Below, one piece after another: positions 38,859 through 47,692 of a stretch of 64,000 nucleotides of DNA. The translations under genes and the position numbers were made by a program. This DNA comes from Microbacterium sp. SORGH_AS_0862 (GTDB taxonomy: Bacteria; Actinomycetota; Actinomycetes; Actinomycetales; Microbacteriaceae). Location: NCBI RefSeq assembly GCF_030818795.1, contig NZ_JAUTAY010000001.1, positions 372,001 to 436,000 on the forward strand, in the 5' to 3' direction. Every line of letters starts with the position of its first letter. The stretch's first letter is position 1. Below the pieces are notes generated by a model. That model saw nothing but the letters and a program-made list of their open reading frames with translations. It had not been told where the DNA came from and did no database searches.

Positions 38859-40115
38859 GTGAGACCGACGAAGTTCCCGACGAGCGCGGCCACGCGCCTG
38901 TTCCTGCTGATCGCCGCCGCTGCTGTCGCGGCGGCGGCGACGCTCAGCGCGGTGCTCGTGCTGGACGCGCAGCGCGCGGAGCGTGCGGAGGCGGAGCGCG
39001 TGACGCAGATCGTCGCGCGCACCCTCGCCGAGGATCCGTTCGTTCGAAGCGGCGTCACCTCCGAGGACCCCTCCGCCGTCCTCCAGCCGTTCGCGGAGTC
39101 GGTCATGGCCGCCAGCGACCTCGACTTCGTGACGATCATGTCGCCCGACGGCGTGCGGTTCACCCACCGGGATCCCGCCCGAATCGGCGAGCGCTACATC
39201 GGGACGATCCCCGCAGCCCCCGAATCTCTCACCGAGGAACGTGCGGGGACGCTGGGCCCATCCGTTCGTACGATCGCCCCGGTCACCGAAGGCGACGAGG
39301 TCGTGGGGTGGGTGTCGGCGGGGGTGACGCTGGGCAGCATCGGCGACGGGATCGCTGCCCGGCTGCCGTTCGCGCTGGCGGTCGCGCTCATCGTGCTGGC
39401 CGCGGGTCTGGTCGGCGCCGTGCTCGCGCGCGGCCAGGCGCGGCGCGTGACGGGCGATCTGGCCGCATCCGAGATCCGCGACACGCTCTCGAGCGCCGAG
39501 TCGATGCGCACCCTCGGCGAGGCGCTGCGAGCGCAGACGCACGAGCACGGCAACCGCATCCATACCGCCGTCGCCCTGCTCGAGATGGATCGGCGCGAAG
39601 AGGCGATCGCTCTGCTCACCGACTCCGCCCAGGCCTCGCAGGAGCTGGTCGATCAGGTCACGGCGCGCACCGACGGCGACGCCACCGTGGGCGCCCTGGT
39701 ACTCGGCAAGGTGTCGCAGGCGGCCGAACGCGGGGTGCTCCTGCGCACGCAGATCGCTCCCGACGCACCCCGCTCGGTGCTCTCCGCCGTCGACGCCGTC
39801 ACGGTCGTGGGTAACCTGCTCGACAACGCCGTGGATGCGGCGGCCGCCGGCCCCCCGCCGCGCACCGTCGATTTCACGATGACGCGGTCGGGGCGAGACC
39901 TGATGCTCACGGTGACCGACTCGGGCGCCGGAGTCCCCGCGGAGATGCGCGAGAGGGTGTTCGAGATGGGATTCAGCACGAAGCCCGCGGGGGCGGAGGG
40001 TCGCGGCGTGGGCCTGGCCCTCGTTCAGGACATCGTGACGGCGGCGGGCGGCAGCATCCGCATCGACGACGCCGATCCGAGCCGCTTCGAGGTGCTGCTG
40101 AAGGGGCGGGCATGA
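38859..40115 (+). CDS. Sensor histidine kinase, CitA/DcuS type
   Basis: A 418-residue membrane kinase. Two N-terminal membrane helices (about residues 14-35 and 160-180) enclose a PAS-like sensing domain of about 120 residues. The H-box is RAQTHEHGNRIHTAVALLEM (phospho-His in the THEHGN motif, as in CitA/DcuS), N-box NLLDNAVDA, G boxes DSGAGVP and GRGVGLALV. The GTG at 38859 has GGAGG at good spacing; earlier GTG/TTG are possible. Stop overlaps the response regulator start by four bases. Likely senses dicarboxylates for dctA. Confidence 0.9.
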   Translation: MRPTKFPTSAATRLFLLIAAAAVAAAATLSAVLVLDAQRAERAEAERVTQIVARTLAEDPFVRSGVTSEDPSAVLQPFAESVMAASDLDFVTIMSPDGVRFTHRDPARIGERYIGTIPAAPESLTEERAGTLGPSVRTIAPVTEGDEVVGWVSAGVTLGSIGDGIAARLPFALAVALIVLAAGLVGAVLARGQARRVTGDLAASEIRDTLSSAESMRTLGEALRAQTHEHGNRIHTAVALLEMDRREEAIALLTDSAQASQELVDQVTARTDGDATVGALVLGKVSQAAERGVLLRTQIAPDAPRSVLSAVDAVTVVGNLLDNAVDAAAAGPPPRTVDFTMTRSGRDLMLTVTDSGAGVPAEMRERVFEMGFSTKPAGAEGRGVGLALVQDIVTAAGGSIRIDDADPSRFEVLLKGRA

Positions 40116-40792
40116 TCCAGGTCCTGGTCGTCGACGACGACGCGTTGACCCTCGAGCTGCACGGACAGTACGTCGGGCGCCTGGACGGCTTCGAGGTGAG
40201 CGGACTGTGCGCGGGAGCGTCGGCCGCGCTGCGCGCGCTCATCGGGCCTGCGCCGAGGCCCGTCGTCGACCTCGTGCTGCTGGATATGACCATGCCGGAC
40301 GGGAGCGGGCTGGATGTGCTGCGCCGCATCCGCGCCGCGGGCAGCACGGTGGACGTGATCGCGGTGACCAGCGTGCGCGACGCCGAGACCGTGCGGGCCA
40401 CTGCCAGCCTCGGGGTCGTGCAATACCTCGTGAAACCCTTCACCTTCGGCGTGTTCCGGGAGCGGCTCGAGCAGTACGCACAGGCCCGCGAGCTGCGGGC
40501 TCCGCGCGGACCGGCGACGCAGGCCGAGATCGATGCGCTGCTCGGGGCCGGTCGCACGGCTCCCATCCCGGTCACGCCCAAGGGCATCTCGCCGGACACG
40601 CTGGACGCGGTGGGCCGGGCGCTGCGCAAGGGTGACGCGCTCTCGGCCGTCGAGACGGCACGTCTGCTGGGTCTGTCGCGCGTCTCGGCGCGCCGCTACC
40701 TGGAGCACCTCGTGGAGATCGGTGCCGCCGAGCGACGTGCGCGCCACGGTCGCCCGGGCCGCCCCGAGAGCGAGTACCGCTGGTCCGTGTGA
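40112..40792 (+). CDS. Response regulator, CitB/DcuR type
   Basis: A 226-residue two-domain regulator. Receiver: DDDALT acidic pocket, phospho-Asp in VLLDMTMPDG (about residue 54), Lys in LVKPFTFG. The C-terminal 70 residues hold an HTH (LLGLSRVSARRYLEHLVEIG). This matches the CitB group that partners CitA/DcuS. Placement next to dctA implies control of dicarboxylate uptake. Confidence 0.91.
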   Translation: MIQVLVVDDDALTLELHGQYVGRLDGFEVSGLCAGASAALRALIGPAPRPVVDLVLLDMTMPDGSGLDVLRRIRAAGSTVDVIAVTSVRDAETVRATASLGVVQYLVKPFTFGVFRERLEQYAQARELRAPRGPATQAEIDALLGAGRTAPIPVTPKGISPDTLDAVGRALRKGDALSAVETARLLGLSRVSARRYLEHLVEIGAAERRARHGRPGRPESEYRWSV

Positions 40793-40837
40793 CTCGTGGG
40801 GTTGGTGTGATGCCTGTGACGCAATAGCGTGTTCCGC

Positions 40838-42004
40838 ATGACCGTCGAGCGCACGCAACGCCCGCGGGCGTTGCGCCCGGCCGCGCTCGCTGTCGCCGTC
40901 ACGATCGTTGCGCTGTTCGCCGGGTCCGGCGCACCCGCCCAGGCTGCCGACACCCCTTCGTGGAACGACGTGCAGAACGCACGCGACAACCGGGCCGCCG
41001 CCGCCGAGCTCGTCGCCCGCATCGAGGCCGAGCTCGACGCCGCGCAGGACCGCAGTGCAGCCTCCGCCACCGCAGCGCTGGATGCGGCGCGCGTCGCAGA
41101 GGACGCCCGCCGACGCGCGGACGACGCCGCGCAGCGTTCCGCTGCACTCGATGCGCAGGTGGACGCCGCCCGGACGGAGGCCGAGGCGCAGCGCGCTCGC
41201 ACGGGCGCACTCGCGTCCTCCATGTACCGGCTGCAGTCCGACGGTCCCCTCGTCGCCCGACTGCTGACCGCCGCCGACCCGGACGACCTGCTCGATCGTC
41301 TCGGGCTTCTCGAGACGATGGGAACGGCCTGGGCCGGCCGTGCGGCGCAGGTGCAGGGCGCGGCGCAGGTCTTGGCGGCGCTCGACGACCAGGCCACCGC
41401 CGCACATGTCGCACGCGAGGACGCCGCCGCGGCGGCCGAGCGCGCCGCCGCCGACGCGCAGTCCGCCGCCGACGCGGAGGCCGCGGCGGTCACGGAGCTC
41501 ACCACGCAGGCCGACACTCTCTACGCGCAGTTGGCGACACTCAAAGGCACGACGGCCGATCTGGAGCGCCGGTACCGGTTGGCGAGTCAGGTGGCGGCAC
41601 AACCGGCGAATCCGGCACCCACATCCCCGTCACCCGGCTCTCCTGCGCCCCCCGCGCCGCCCGTACCCACCCCTCCCGCGGGCGGTGCCGTCGTCGTCGA
41701 CCCCGCGGGGGCCAGGGAGTACGCGCGCGGCGCGATCGGCTCCTACGGCTGGGGGCAGGACCAGTTCGAGTGTCTCGTGTCACTGTGGAACCGCGAGTCC
41801 GGCTGGCGCGCCGATGCACTCAACCCCTCGAGCGGTGCCTACGGCATTCCGCAGGCGCTGCCCGGCGGCAAGATGGCGACCGCAGGGGCCGACTGGCGCA
41901 CGAACGCCGCCACGCAGATCAATTGGGGCCTGTCGTACATCTCGGACCGCTACGGCTCCCCCTGCGGAGCGTGGGGCCATTCCCAGGCCACCGGCTGGTA
42001 CTGA
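40838..42004 (+). CDS. Secreted coiled-coil protein with APF/SLT-like C-terminus
   Basis: A 388-residue exported protein. Signal peptide (AALAVAVTIVALFAGSGAPAQ), then a long Ala/Glu/Arg coiled coil (about residues 40-235), a Pro linker (PSPGSPAPPAPPVP) and a C-terminal domain of about 100 residues: LWNRESGWRADALNPSSGAY, then QALPGGKMA. This last block matches aggregation-promoting-factor/transglycosylase-like domains, with Glu in NRESGW the likely catalytic acid. Probably a cell-wall lytic or remodelling protein. Start is ATG 40838 (GTG 40829 possible). Convergent with the next gene. Confidence 0.85.
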   Translation: MTVERTQRPRALRPAALAVAVTIVALFAGSGAPAQAADTPSWNDVQNARDNRAAAAELVARIEAELDAAQDRSAASATAALDAARVAEDARRRADDAAQRSAALDAQVDAARTEAEAQRARTGALASSMYRLQSDGPLVARLLTAADPDDLLDRLGLLETMGTAWAGRAAQVQGAAQVLAALDDQATAAHVAREDAAAAAERAAADAQSAADAEAAAVTELTTQADTLYAQLATLKGTTADLERRYRLASQVAAQPANPAPTSPSPGSPAPPAPPVPTPPAGGAVVVDPAGAREYARGAIGSYGWGQDQFECLVSLWNRESGWRADALNPSSGAYGIPQALPGGKMATAGADWRTNAATQINWGLSYISDRYGSPCGAWGHSQATGWY

Positions 42005-42027
42005 GCGCCTCGCTTCTGCGCGCTCAG
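42001..42027. terminator. Short hairpin carrying both stop codons
   Basis: CTGAGCGC and GCGCTCAG (8-bp stem, 11-base loop) contain the TGA of the plus gene and the TGA of the minus gene (42024-42026). A plausible shared terminator, but short. Confidence 0.4.
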
Positions 42028-43988
42028 GCAGACGAGGACGCGCGGCGGGAGCGCCCGGCGCCGGGCATCTCGACAAAGTCGTCGTGCTTGGCATCCAGGC
42101 CGTCACCGGCGGTGCGCCCCCGCATTCGACGCCACAGCCAGGGCAGCGCATCGCGACGCAGCCAGCCGCCCGCAGCGGGCTCGTCGTCGTGGAGGGCCGC
42201 GTCCAGGTCGCCCAGAGCCTCCGCATCCGGGATGCCCAACACCTCCGCGGCGCGATACGCGAGGAAGCGGTGACCCCGTGAACGCAGGTGGACCTTGTCG
42301 TCGGCCCACATCTCCAGCGCACCGATCTCGGGCAGCGCGTCCAGGTCGAGGAGCATGCAGCCGTGGACACGAGCGATGCGGCGAAGCTCCGAGGCGTACT
42401 GGGCGAACCGGCGCGCGAACAGTCCCGCGGCCCGACGGTGGGGCAGGAAAGGTGTGACCAGGAGAACGTCGCAGCCCGCCGCCCGCAGCGCCACGACGCC
42501 CTCCTCCAGTTCGGCGGCGAGCGCGCGCGGGGCCGCGCCGTGACCGACGAGGTCGTTCGCGCCCATGAGGATCGAGACGAGGTCGGGGCGCAGCTCGAGC
42601 GCCCGCGGGATCTGCGTCGTCGTGAGATCGCGCACGCGACGCGAGCGGACCGCGAGATTGGCGTAGCGGAAGGGCTCGCGACCGCGGTGCTGCTGCGCCA
42701 GCAGCGGCGCCAGACGATCGGCCCAGCCGCGATACTGACCGTGAGGGGCGCGTGAGGTGTCGCACAGGCCCTCGGTGAGCGAGTCGCCGAGCGCGACGAA
42801 CCTCGCCCACCGGCGCGGCGCGGGAAGCAGCGCAGGCATAGCGGGACGAGTCTCGCCGCGGGCCAGGAGCCGATCGTCGATCCGGCGCAGTTCCCGTGCT
42901 TCGTCGTAGTGCCCGAGGAGCTGACCGTACAGCGACGCCCAGGTGCGCTCGGCGACCGCGTCGCGTGCGGCGACCGAGAAGGCCTGACGCTTCGCGTCGT
43001 CACCCAGCAGGTCACCGACGCGAGCGCGGAGGTCGGCGAGGTCGCCGGGGCGGTAGAGCCATCCGTCGATGCTCGAGCGCACGAGGTCCACCGGTCCGCC
43101 CGTCCCCGTGGCGACGACCGGGACGCCGCTCGCGTGGGCCTCCTGGATCGTCTGGCCGAAGGTCTCGCTCTCGCCGGGGTGGACGAAGACGTCGAACGAC
43201 GCCATCGCCTCTGCGAGCTCGGCGCCCCCGAGATGCCCGAGGAACACCGCGCCGGGGAGCTGTCGCTCGAGCTGGGCCCGGGACGGACCGTCTCCGACGA
43301 TCACCAGCCGCGCACCTTCGACCCCCGCCAGCACCGCGAGATCCTCCACCTGCTTCTCCGGGGCGAGGCGCCCGACGTAGCCGATGATGTGCTCGCCCGG
43401 TGCGACGCGTCGGCGGAACTGCTCGCTCCGACGTTCCGGCCGGAATCGCTCGCCATCCACGCCACGCGCCCACATCCGCAGGCGATCCACTCCCATCCGC
43501 TCCAGCTGCGCGACCGACGGGGTCGAGGGCGCCAAAGTGAGGGTCGCCCGGCGGTGGAGCCGTGCGACGTGCCCGGCGGCGAGCGCCGCAGCCTGCGGCA
43601 TCCGGTAGCGCTCCGCGTAGGCGACGACATCGGTCTGGTAGATCGCGACGGATGCGGTGCGCAGCGACTCGGCGGCGTTCACGCCCTGCCACCCCAGCAC
43701 GAAGGGCGACGCGAGGTGGACCACGTCGGGGCGGAACTCGCGGAGGATCGCCGCGATGCGCGCGACCCGTGCGAAGACGACCCGCACCTGCGGGTACGAC
43801 GGCAGCGGGAGCGACGCGAGCAGCTCGGTGCGGGAGGCGGCGACCGCGTCGACGGACTCGGTGGAGCGAGGGGCGATCACGAGCGTCTCGTGACCGTCGG
43901 CGGCGAGGTGGCGGAGCACCTGCAGGACGGAGCCGGTCACCCCGTTCATGTGCGGAAGGTAGGACTCGGCGATCAGCGCGACTCTCAC
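42024..43988 (-). CDS. Fusion: GT4 glycosyltransferase + SGNH/GDSL hydrolase
   Basis: A 654-residue protein from GTG 43988. Residues 1-380: GT4 glycosyltransferase of the MgtA/PimB-like type (ALIAESYLPHMNGVTGSV at the start, IIGYVGRLAPEKQVEDL, and the EX7E region ESETFGQTIQEA), normally GDP-mannose-dependent. After a short linker (about 385), a complete SGNH hydrolase: GDSLTEG (about 400), GANDLVG, and late Asp/His block (DDKVHLRSRGH). The join is in frame and no stop was found in other frames at the junction. In relatives these are often separate genes. Predicted to make and deacylate or acylate a cell-envelope glycolipid. Confidence 0.85.
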   Translation of the reverse strand: MRVALIAESYLPHMNGVTGSVLQVLRHLAADGHETLVIAPRSTESVDAVAASRTELLASLPLPSYPQVRVVFARVARIAAILREFRPDVVHLASPFVLGWQGVNAAESLRTASVAIYQTDVVAYAERYRMPQAAALAAGHVARLHRRATLTLAPSTPSVAQLERMGVDRLRMWARGVDGERFRPERRSEQFRRRVAPGEHIIGYVGRLAPEKQVEDLAVLAGVEGARLVIVGDGPSRAQLERQLPGAVFLGHLGGAELAEAMASFDVFVHPGESETFGQTIQEAHASGVPVVATGTGGPVDLVRSSIDGWLYRPGDLADLRARVGDLLGDDAKRQAFSVAARDAVAERTWASLYGQLLGHYDEARELRRIDDRLLARGETRPAMPALLPAPRRWARFVALGDSLTEGLCDTSRAPHGQYRGWADRLAPLLAQQHRGREPFRYANLAVRSRRVRDLTTTQIPRALELRPDLVSILMGANDLVGHGAAPRALAAELEEGVVALRAAGCDVLLVTPFLPHRRAAGLFARRFAQYASELRRIARVHGCMLLDLDALPEIGALEMWADDKVHLRSRGHRFLAYRAAEVLGIPDAEALGDLDAALHDDEPAAGGWLRRDALPWLWRRMRGRTAGDGLDAKHDDFVEMPGAGRSRRASSSA

Positions 43989-44127
43989 GAGACCAGGGTG
44001 CTCCCGGAGCCGCGCCCGAATGCCGTGAACCCGGGTGGATCGTCGAGAGTTCACCCGATGCACCACGGCTCGTCACCGGACGTGCCCCGTTGGGTCGCCG
44101 TTCACCCGCCGCTGGGATGCTTCACCG

Positions 44128-44721
44128 GTGGCGGAGCCTTTCCTGACCGATCTCGCATCGAGTCCGTGGGCGTTGCCGCTCATGGCCCTGCTCGTGTTCG
44201 CCGACGCGCTCCTGGTGGTGATCCCGGGCGAGGTCGCGGTGACGGCCATGGGCGCGCTGGCGGTGTCGACCGGCCGGCCCCCGATCGTCGCGGTCGTCGC
44301 CGTCGCGGCCGCCGCAGCATTCGCGGGAGACGCCGCGGGATACCTGCTGGGGCGCACGGTCGGGATCGAGCGCTGGCGCTGGATGCGGCATCCCCGCGTC
44401 GCGGCGGCGTTCGCATGGGCGCGGGGGCGCCTGCAGCGCAGCGCCGCGACGGTCGTGTTCACCGCGCGCTTCATCCCGTTCGCGCGCGTCGCCGTCACAC
44501 TCACGGCGGGGGCCACACGCGTGCGGCCGGCGAGGTTCCTGGGCGCGTGCGGACTCGCGGCGCTGGGCTGGGCGGCCTACCAGAGCCTGATCGGCGCGGC
44601 GGTTGGCGCCATCGTGCCCGGCGGTCCCGTCGTCGCGGTGATCGTCTCCATCGTGCTCGCGTTGGGCCTGGGCTTCGCCGTGGATGCGGTCGCCGCGAGA
44701 CGAGTGAGGGCGCCGCGGTGA
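44128..44721 (+). CDS. DedA/VTT-family membrane protein
   Basis: A 197-residue integral membrane protein with five or six helices. DedA/SNARE-associated (VTT) features: GEVAVTAMGALA, GYLLGRTVGIERW and FTARFIPFARVAVTLTAG, the last with the conserved R and P of the family. Family members move phospholipids or undecaprenyl phosphate across the membrane. GTG 44128 is the first start giving a clean N-terminus. Ends in a hairpin loop (44701-44738). Confidence 0.85.
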   Translation: MAEPFLTDLASSPWALPLMALLVFADALLVVIPGEVAVTAMGALAVSTGRPPIVAVVAVAAAAAFAGDAAGYLLGRTVGIERWRWMRHPRVAAAFAWARGRLQRSAATVVFTARFIPFARVAVTLTAGATRVRPARFLGACGLAALGWAAYQSLIGAAVGAIVPGGPVVAVIVSIVLALGLGFAVDAVAARRVRAPR

Positions 44722-44738
44722 CGCGGCGCCCTCACTCG
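44701..44738. terminator. 17-bp perfect hairpin with the dedA stop in its loop
   Basis: CGAGTGAGGGCGCCGCG - GTGA - CGCGGCGCCCTCACTCG. The TGA stop at 44719-44721 lies in the loop. Serves the plus-strand DedA-like gene and the minus-strand flavin reductase gene, which converge here. Confidence 0.82.
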
Positions 44739-44749
44739 ATGAGGAGATG

Positions 44750-45394
44750 TCACTCCCCCGAGAGACCTCCGAGCAGGTGGCCGAACGAACGGCCCTCCCC
44801 GAGGTAGTTCGCCGGGTCGAACGGGTCGGCGTCGACGACGGGGCTGCGACGGGCGATGGCCTCGGCCAGCTCGCACGCCCCCTTGTCCACACGGCTGGAA
44901 AGCGTCGCGACCTGGTCTCCGCTGCCACCCCAGTCGGCCGAGGCCGCGAACACGCCGGTGGAGACCGCATCCGCGTGGAGGTAGGCGAACAGCGGGCGGA
45001 TCGCGTAGTCGATCGCCAGCGAGTGGCGGGCGGTGCCCGCGTTCGCTCCGATGAGTACCGGCTTGCCGCGCAGCGCATCGGGGTCGAGCACGTCGATGAA
45101 CGACTTGAAGAGTCCCGAGTAGCTGGTGGAGAAGATCGGCGTCACGACGATGAGCGCGTCAGCCGACACCACCGTGTTGATCATCGTCTCCAGTGCCGTG
45201 GGCGCGAATCCGGTGAGCAGGTTGTTCGTGATGTCGTGCGCGTAGTCGCGCAGCTCGAACACGTCGGCGGTGATCTCGATATCGCGCTCCGCCAGCTCGC
45301 GCGCCGTGGCGGCGAGCAGGCGGTCGGCCAGCATCCGCGTCGACGACGGGTTCGACAGGCCCGCCGAGACGACGGCGATACGACGGGTGCTCAT
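44750..45394 (-). CDS. NAD(P)H-dependent FMN reductase (CE1759-like)
   Basis: A 214-residue flavodoxin-fold reductase. IAVVSAGLSNPSSTRMLAD is the phosphate-binding start and VVTPIFSTSYSGLFKSFID the flavin loop, as in the CE1759 group. Supplies FMNH2 to the adjacent LLM oxygenase. The stop of that gene and the ATG here share one base (TGATG), so the two are translated together. Ends near the 44701-44738 terminator. Confidence 0.92.
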   Translation of the reverse strand: MSTRRIAVVSAGLSNPSSTRMLADRLLAATARELAERDIEITADVFELRDYAHDITNNLLTGFAPTALETMINTVVSADALIVVTPIFSTSYSGLFKSFIDVLDPDALRGKPVLIGANAGTARHSLAIDYAIRPLFAYLHADAVSTGVFAASADWGGSGDQVATLSSRVDKGACELAEAIARRSPVVDADPFDPANYLGEGRSFGHLLGGLSGE

Positions 45395-46623
45395 CAGGCG
45401 CTCCGCGTGGCGGCCGCACCGAAGGCGGCACCGACGGGCTGCGGGGTGTCCTGGTAGGGCGAACCCGAGGTCAGGTTGTCACCGCGGTTGGCGCGCGGGG
45501 TCGCCTGACGCGGCTCGGCGTCGCCGTACATCTTGCGCACCAGGTTCTCGTGGGTGGGCGCGTCCGGCACCTCGGCGGGACGGTTCTTCGCGAGCTCCTT
45601 GCGAAGCACGGGCACGACCTCGCCACCCAGGATGTCGAGCTGCTCGAGCACGATCTTCAGGGGCAGGCCGGCGTGGTCCATGAGGAACAGCTGGCGCTGG
45701 TAGTCGCCGAACAGGTCGCGCATACCGGCGTAGCGGTCGATGACCTGCTGGGGCGAGCCGACGGTGAGGGGTGTCATCTGCGTGAAGTCCTCCATCGACG
45801 GGCCGTGTCCGTAGACGGGGGCGTTGTCGAAGTACGGACGGAACTCGTTGACGGCGTCCTGCGAGTTCGCGCGCATGAACACCTGCCCGCCGAGGCCGAC
45901 GATCGCCTGCTCGGGGGTTCCGTGTCCGTAGTGTGCGTAACGCTGGCGGTACAGCGCGATCAGGCGCTGGTAGTGCTCAGCCGGCCAGAAGATGTTGTTC
46001 GCGAAGAAGCCGTCACCGTAGTACGCGGCTTGCTCGGCGACCTCCGGCGTGCGGATCGAGCCGTGCCACACGAAGGGGGGCACGCCGTCGAGGGGGCGCG
46101 GCGTGGCGGTGAAGCCCTGCAGCGGGGTGCGGAACTTGCCCTCCCAGTCCACGACGTCCTCGCGCCACAGCTTGTGCAGCAGGGCGTAGTTCTCCAGCGC
46201 GATGGGCAGACCCTGACGGATGTCCTTGCCGAACCAGGGGTACACGGGGCCGGTGTTGCCACGGCCGAGCATGATGTCGGTGCGGCCGTTCGAGACGTGC
46301 TGCAGCATCGCGAAGTCCTCGGCGATCTTCACCGGGTCGTTCGTGGTGATGAGCGTCGTGGCGGTCGACACGAGCAGTCGCTCGGTCTGCGCGGCGATCG
46401 CGGCGAGCGTCGTGGTGGGCGACGACGACCAGAAGGGCGGGTTGTGGTGCTCGCCGAGGGCGAAGACGTCCAGGCCCACCTCCTCGGCGTGCTTGGCGAT
46501 CGTGATGGTGTTGCGGATGCGCTCCGCTTCGCTCGGGGTGTGACCCGACACCGGGTCCTGGGTGATGTCCGAGACCGTGAAGATGCCGAACTGCATTCCC
46601 GGCCAGGTGGTGTTCTCGCTCAC
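45394..46623 (-). CDS. LLM-class flavin-dependent oxygenase (CE1758-like)
   Basis: A 409-residue bacterial-luciferase-like monooxygenase. FALGEHHNPPFWSSSP and NGRTDIMLGRGNTGP are typical of the CE1758 family. Uses FMNH2 from the coupled CE1759-like reductase (45394 overlap). Substrate unknown. The C-terminal 40 residues are Ala/Pro/Arg-rich and disordered. The leader has a small hairpin at 46642-46661 and an unusually A/T-rich promoter (46660-46700). Confidence 0.92.
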   Translation of the reverse strand: MSENTTWPGMQFGIFTVSDITQDPVSGHTPSEAERIRNTITIAKHAEEVGLDVFALGEHHNPPFWSSSPTTTLAAIAAQTERLLVSTATTLITTNDPVKIAEDFAMLQHVSNGRTDIMLGRGNTGPVYPWFGKDIRQGLPIALENYALLHKLWREDVVDWEGKFRTPLQGFTATPRPLDGVPPFVWHGSIRTPEVAEQAAYYGDGFFANNIFWPAEHYQRLIALYRQRYAHYGHGTPEQAIVGLGGQVFMRANSQDAVNEFRPYFDNAPVYGHGPSMEDFTQMTPLTVGSPQQVIDRYAGMRDLFGDYQRQLFLMDHAGLPLKIVLEQLDILGGEVVPVLRKELAKNRPAEVPDAPTHENLVRKMYGDAEPRQATPRANRGDNLTSGSPYQDTPQPVGAAFGAAATRSA

Positions 46624-46641
46624 GATTCCTCTTCCGCTTCC

Positions 46642-46661
46642 CGGATGCGTGCCCGCATCCG
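46642..46661 (-). promoter_or_regulatory. Leader hairpin before the CE1758-like gene
   Basis: CGGATGCG - TGCC - CGCATCCG, an 8-bp perfect stem about 20 bp before the start codon, built from an inverted pair of the recurring octamer. Upstream, the minus strand has an A/T-rich patch (TATAGGGGATATATTC), a likely promoter or operator. Confidence 0.45.
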
Positions 46662-46707
46662 TTTCTATGCGATTGAATATATCCCCTATAACGCGTCGGG
46701 GTCGAGG

Positions 46708-47607
46708 TTATTCCCGGCGACCGGACGCCGATTCGTACAGATGACGCAGATCCCTGCTCAGTTGGTGGGGCACCGTCTCGCTCGGAGAATGGCCGGTGTC
46801 GTAGACGACGGCCCGCGCGCCGATCCGCGACGCGTAGTCGCGGTACTCGGACTCGGGCCACAGGTCGTGCGTGCCGGTGGCGACGAGCTTGGGCAGATCG
46901 AGGCTTGCGACGGCGGCCGTGACATCCGGCATCGCCATCATGAGGCCCACGATGTCGGTCACGCTCGAGCGGCGGGTCAATGCGAACCGCTCGCGCACGA
47001 AACGGAGTCGTCCCGGCGGCACGCGGTTGAGGTTGTTGCGGATCCCCCACAGCATCAGGCCGGCGCCCGCGCGCGGCCCCGCCGCGTCCGAGAGGCGTCC
47101 GATGCGCTTGACGCCGCGGAAGACCTGTCCCGTGGCCGGCGGGCAGGTCACGAGCGCGAGGGTCGCGAACAGGTCGGGGCGCGCGACGAGCGCAAGCTGG
47201 GCGACGAGGCCGGCGAAGCTGTACCCCAGCACGTGCACGGGGGCGGATCCGGTCTCGAGCACCGCGATCATGTCGTCCACGAACAGCGGGTAGTCGTAGT
47301 GCCGCCGGGGCGGCACGAGATTCTCCGGCCCCGCCGCAGCGGATTCGTACTGACCCGCCAGATCGTAGGACTCGACGCGGTAGCCGGCTGCGGCGAGCAG
47401 CGGCATGACCAGCACGAAGTCCTCCTTCGACCCGGTCACCCCGGGAACGAGCAGCACCCTGGGGCCGTCCGCGGGGCCGAGCGAGACGCGGGCCAACGAC
47501 CCCGACGGCGCGGCGACGGCGTCGCGCACGGCATCCGGCGGGAACACCTGCCAGTCCACGTCGCCGAGAGATCGGTCCTGCCAGGCAGCATCCTCACGCA
47601 CGACCAT
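46708..47607 (-). CDS. Alpha/beta hydrolase
   Basis: A 299-residue alpha/beta hydrolase. Nucleophile elbow GYSFAG (Ser near residue 130), acid ATGTHDLWPE, and His in YDTGHSPSETVP. Oxyanion GVTGSKEDF near residue 60. ATG 47607 has GAGGGGGTGTCG just before it, better than the longer start at 47631. Esterase/lipase-like; substrate unknown. Divergent from the acyltransferase gene. Confidence 0.9.
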   Translation of the reverse strand: MVVREDAAWQDRSLGDVDWQVFPPDAVRDAVAAPSGSLARVSLGPADGPRVLLVPGVTGSKEDFVLVMPLLAAAGYRVESYDLAGQYESAAAGPENLVPPRRHYDYPLFVDDMIAVLETGSAPVHVLGYSFAGLVAQLALVARPDLFATLALVTCPPATGQVFRGVKRIGRLSDAAGPRAGAGLMLWGIRNNLNRVPPGRLRFVRERFALTRRSSVTDIVGLMMAMPDVTAAVASLDLPKLVATGTHDLWPESEYRDYASRIGARAVVYDTGHSPSETVPHQLSRDLRHLYESASGRRE

Positions 47608-47692
47608 CGACACCCCCTCACCGGTGGCCACACCCTACTGCCTCCGCGAACGGGCGACGGGCGCACCACGCGCACCGGTAGGGTCGCACGCG

